The notes below the pieces were generated by a model. It saw only the letters and a list, made by a program, of their open reading frames with translations. It was not told where the DNA came from and searched no databases. From the NCBI GenBank assembly GCA_018623995.1, contig JAAZUV010000063.1, positions 1-7,589 of the forward strand: a DNA stretch of 7,589 bases, read 5' to 3'. Positions 6,642 to 7,589 of the stretch are shown here, piece by piece. The position numbers and the translations under genes are program-made. This DNA is from Methanobacteriota archaeon. GTDB taxonomy: Archaea; Thermoplasmatota; Poseidoniia; Poseidoniales; Poseidoniaceae. Each line of letters opens with the position of its first letter. Position 1 is the stretch's first letter.

Positions 6642-7304
6642 TTTCTTCTTTCGATTCATCTTCGCTTCTTCAGCGATGCGCTTCTTGGTAGCAGCCCATG
6701 AACAGATGGGACACTGCGACAGGTCGTGGTAACGAGCAGGGCAGTACTCTCGTCCAAAGAAGATGATTTGCAGGTGCAGGTCGTTCCATGCGTTCTTTGG
6801 AAAAACGGCTTTCAGGTCCTTTTCCGTTTGCTCAACATTACGTCCATTGGAGAGACCCCAGCGTGCAGCGAGCCGATGGATGTGAGTATCAATTGGGAAT
6901 GCCGGAATGCCGAATGCTTGAGCGAGGACGACACCAGCCGTTTTGTGTCCAACACCTGGAAGATCTTCCAGTTCCTCAAATGTGCTTGGAATCTCTCCAT
7001 CATGACGCTCGAGCAAGAGCTCGGACAAACGCTTGATGTTCTTGGCTTTCGTCGGGGCAAGACCAACTTCTCGAATCATCGATTGAATATGTGCAACTTC
7101 AAGTGAAGCCATTTTTTCAGGCGTTGGACCTTGCCTGAACAGTTCTGGCGTAACTTGATTCACTTTCAAATCGGTCGTCTGTGCACTCATAAGTACTGCA
7201 ATAAGCAACTGGAACGGTGTTTCATGATCGAGTGGAACCGGTATCTCAGGATACAATTCCTCAAGCATATTTTGAATACGCTCTGCTTTTTCCTTCCGCT
7301 TCAT
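6633..7304 (-). CDS. nth: Endonuclease III (DNA glycosylase/AP lyase)
   Basis: Endonuclease III removes oxidised pyrimidines from DNA and cleaves the abasic site by beta-elimination (base excision repair). The six-helix barrel starts with 'FQLLIAVLMSAQTTD' (31-45). The helix-hairpin-helix is 'LPGVGHKTA' (115-123) with the Schiff-base lysine K121, and the catalytic aspartate is D139 in 'IDTHIHRL'. Length (223) is normal. The C-terminal metal site is odd: Cys188, Cys198 and Cys201 are present, with spacing C-x9-C-x2-C, whereas the classic site is C-x6-C-x2-C-x5-C. The position of the fourth Cys is a Lys (K207), and no later Cys exists. The protein ends in a Lys-rich tail. Start ATG at 7304 has AGGTGAT at 7308-7314, overlapping the stop of the gene before it, so the two are co-translated. 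Confidence 0.94.
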   Translation of the reverse strand: MKRKEKAERIQNMLEELYPEIPVPLDHETPFQLLIAVLMSAQTTDLKVNQVTPELFRQGPTPEKMASLEVAHIQSMIREVGLAPTKAKNIKRLSELLLERHDGEIPSTFEELEDLPGVGHKTAGVVLAQAFGIPAFPIDTHIHRLAARWGLSNGRNVEQTEKDLKAVFPKNAWNDLHLQIIFFGREYCPARYHDLSQCPICSWAATKKRIAEEAKMNRKKKSK

Positions 7305-7307
7305 GGT

Positions 7308-7314
7308 ATCACCT
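7308..7314 (-). promoter_or_regulatory. nth ribosome-binding site
   Basis: On the minus strand AGGTGAT lies 3 nt before the nth ATG and overlaps the TAG of the 68-residue membrane protein gene. It is the same stop-overlapping design as in the archaellum operon. Confidence 0.65.
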
Positions 7315-7519
7315 ATTCTGCATACTCAGAACCGGTGACCCAGCCAAAGAACAGACCAGAGAAGATGCTTGCCAACGGAATGGCATTGCACACAAGTGCC
7401 TCAACGATGGGTGACTCACCATCTTGTGGCTGGCCAACGAGAATCCATAGGAGCAAGCCAAGGAAAAGGCCTGGAATTACCATGAGGGCTCCCATGATCA
7501 ATGTCCTCGTGAGTCGCAT
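7313..7519 (-). CDS. Small two-helix membrane protein of unknown function
   Basis: I do not recognise this 68-residue protein. It has two hydrophobic segments (about 8-28 and 44-62) joined by a short acidic, Pro-containing loop ('GQPQDGESP'), a basic N-terminus 'MRLTRT' and an acidic C-terminus 'GSEYAE'. By the positive-inside rule the first helix should enter with its N-terminus in the cytoplasm, giving a hairpin. ATG at 7519 has an AGGAGG site at 7531-7536, with a further G/T-rich stretch closer to the start. Its TAG stop lies 8 nt before nth and overlaps the nth ribosome-binding site, so they share a transcript. No functional link to DNA repair is evident; the pairing may simply be a packed operon. 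Confidence 0.72.
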   Translation of the reverse strand: MRLTRTLIMGALMVIPGLFLGLLLWILVGQPQDGESPIVEALVCNAIPLASIFSGLFFGWVTGSEYAE

Positions 7520-7589
7520 GATTGAACCACCCTCCTCTCATTCAAGAACTGTTGCTTCATTGAAGTGCAAGTTGTTGGGCCAACGTATC
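7520..7589 (-). other. Region upstream of the nth operon, possibly the end of another gene
   Basis: This 70-nt end piece holds the AGGAGG site of the 68-residue protein gene and no clear TATA box. On the minus strand one frame reads from the window edge to a TGA at 7540-7538 (ending '...NEATVLE'), and another ends at 7557 (ending '...AQQLALQ'). Either could be the C-terminus of a third gene in the same operon. The sequence is too short to choose. Confidence 0.3.

Noticed and set aside
6726..7106. 126-codon plus-strand frame inside nth
   Set aside because: Opposite strand of a gene whose catalytic motifs are all clear.
1..7589. tRNA, rRNA, CRISPR array, insertion sequence or attachment site
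   Set aside because: I found no cloverleaf-like segment, spaced direct repeats, transposase or terminal inverted repeats. The window is almost fully covered by ordinary genes.

Overview
The window carries the downstream half of an archaellum (archaeal flagellum, fla/arl) operon, followed by a small membrane protein gene and, on the opposite strand, a DNA base-excision repair gene. The organism is an archaeon, and specifically a euryarchaeote. The evidence is the adjacent flaF and flaG genes, a FlaD/E-type protein in front of them, Shine-Dalgarno sites of the GGAGGTGAT class, TTG starts, and a TATA-box promoter placed for leaderless transcription. The moderate GC content, tight gene packing and many acidic proteins recall marine Group II (Poseidoniales) genomes. 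That placement is an inference from general features, not from a database match.

Positions 13-6162 (+ strand) hold six genes in order: a flaD/E-like gene, flaF, flaG, flaH, flaI and flaJ. All are intact and separated by at most 14 nt, or overlapping, so they read as one transcript. FlaI is the hexameric motor and assembly ATPase. FlaJ is the polytopic membrane platform. FlaH is the RecA-fold ATPase that binds FlaI. FlaF and FlaG are the membrane-anchored beta-sandwich proteins that form the stator and envelope link. The first protein belongs to the cytoplasmic FlaC/D/E group that couples the motor to chemotaxis. Archaellin genes and the prepilin peptidase FlaK are not in the window and may lie upstream or elsewhere.

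Positions 6198-6641 (+) encode an unrecognised 147-residue membrane protein. It starts 35 nt after flaJ and has its own TATA-like element. It ends by overlapping the convergent nth gene by 9 nt. Positions 7519 down to 6633 (- strand) hold a two-gene unit: a 68-residue two-helix membrane protein, then nth (endonuclease III). No stretch longer than 70 nt is free of genes.

The main oddities are these. FlaF carries an internal insertion of about 75 residues, made of two degenerate copies of a Gly/Thr-rich repeat that resembles those of phage-tail and surface proteins. Endonuclease III has only three of the four cysteines that normally hold its [4Fe-4S] cluster. The small membrane protein directly after flaJ is a candidate archaellum-associated gene.
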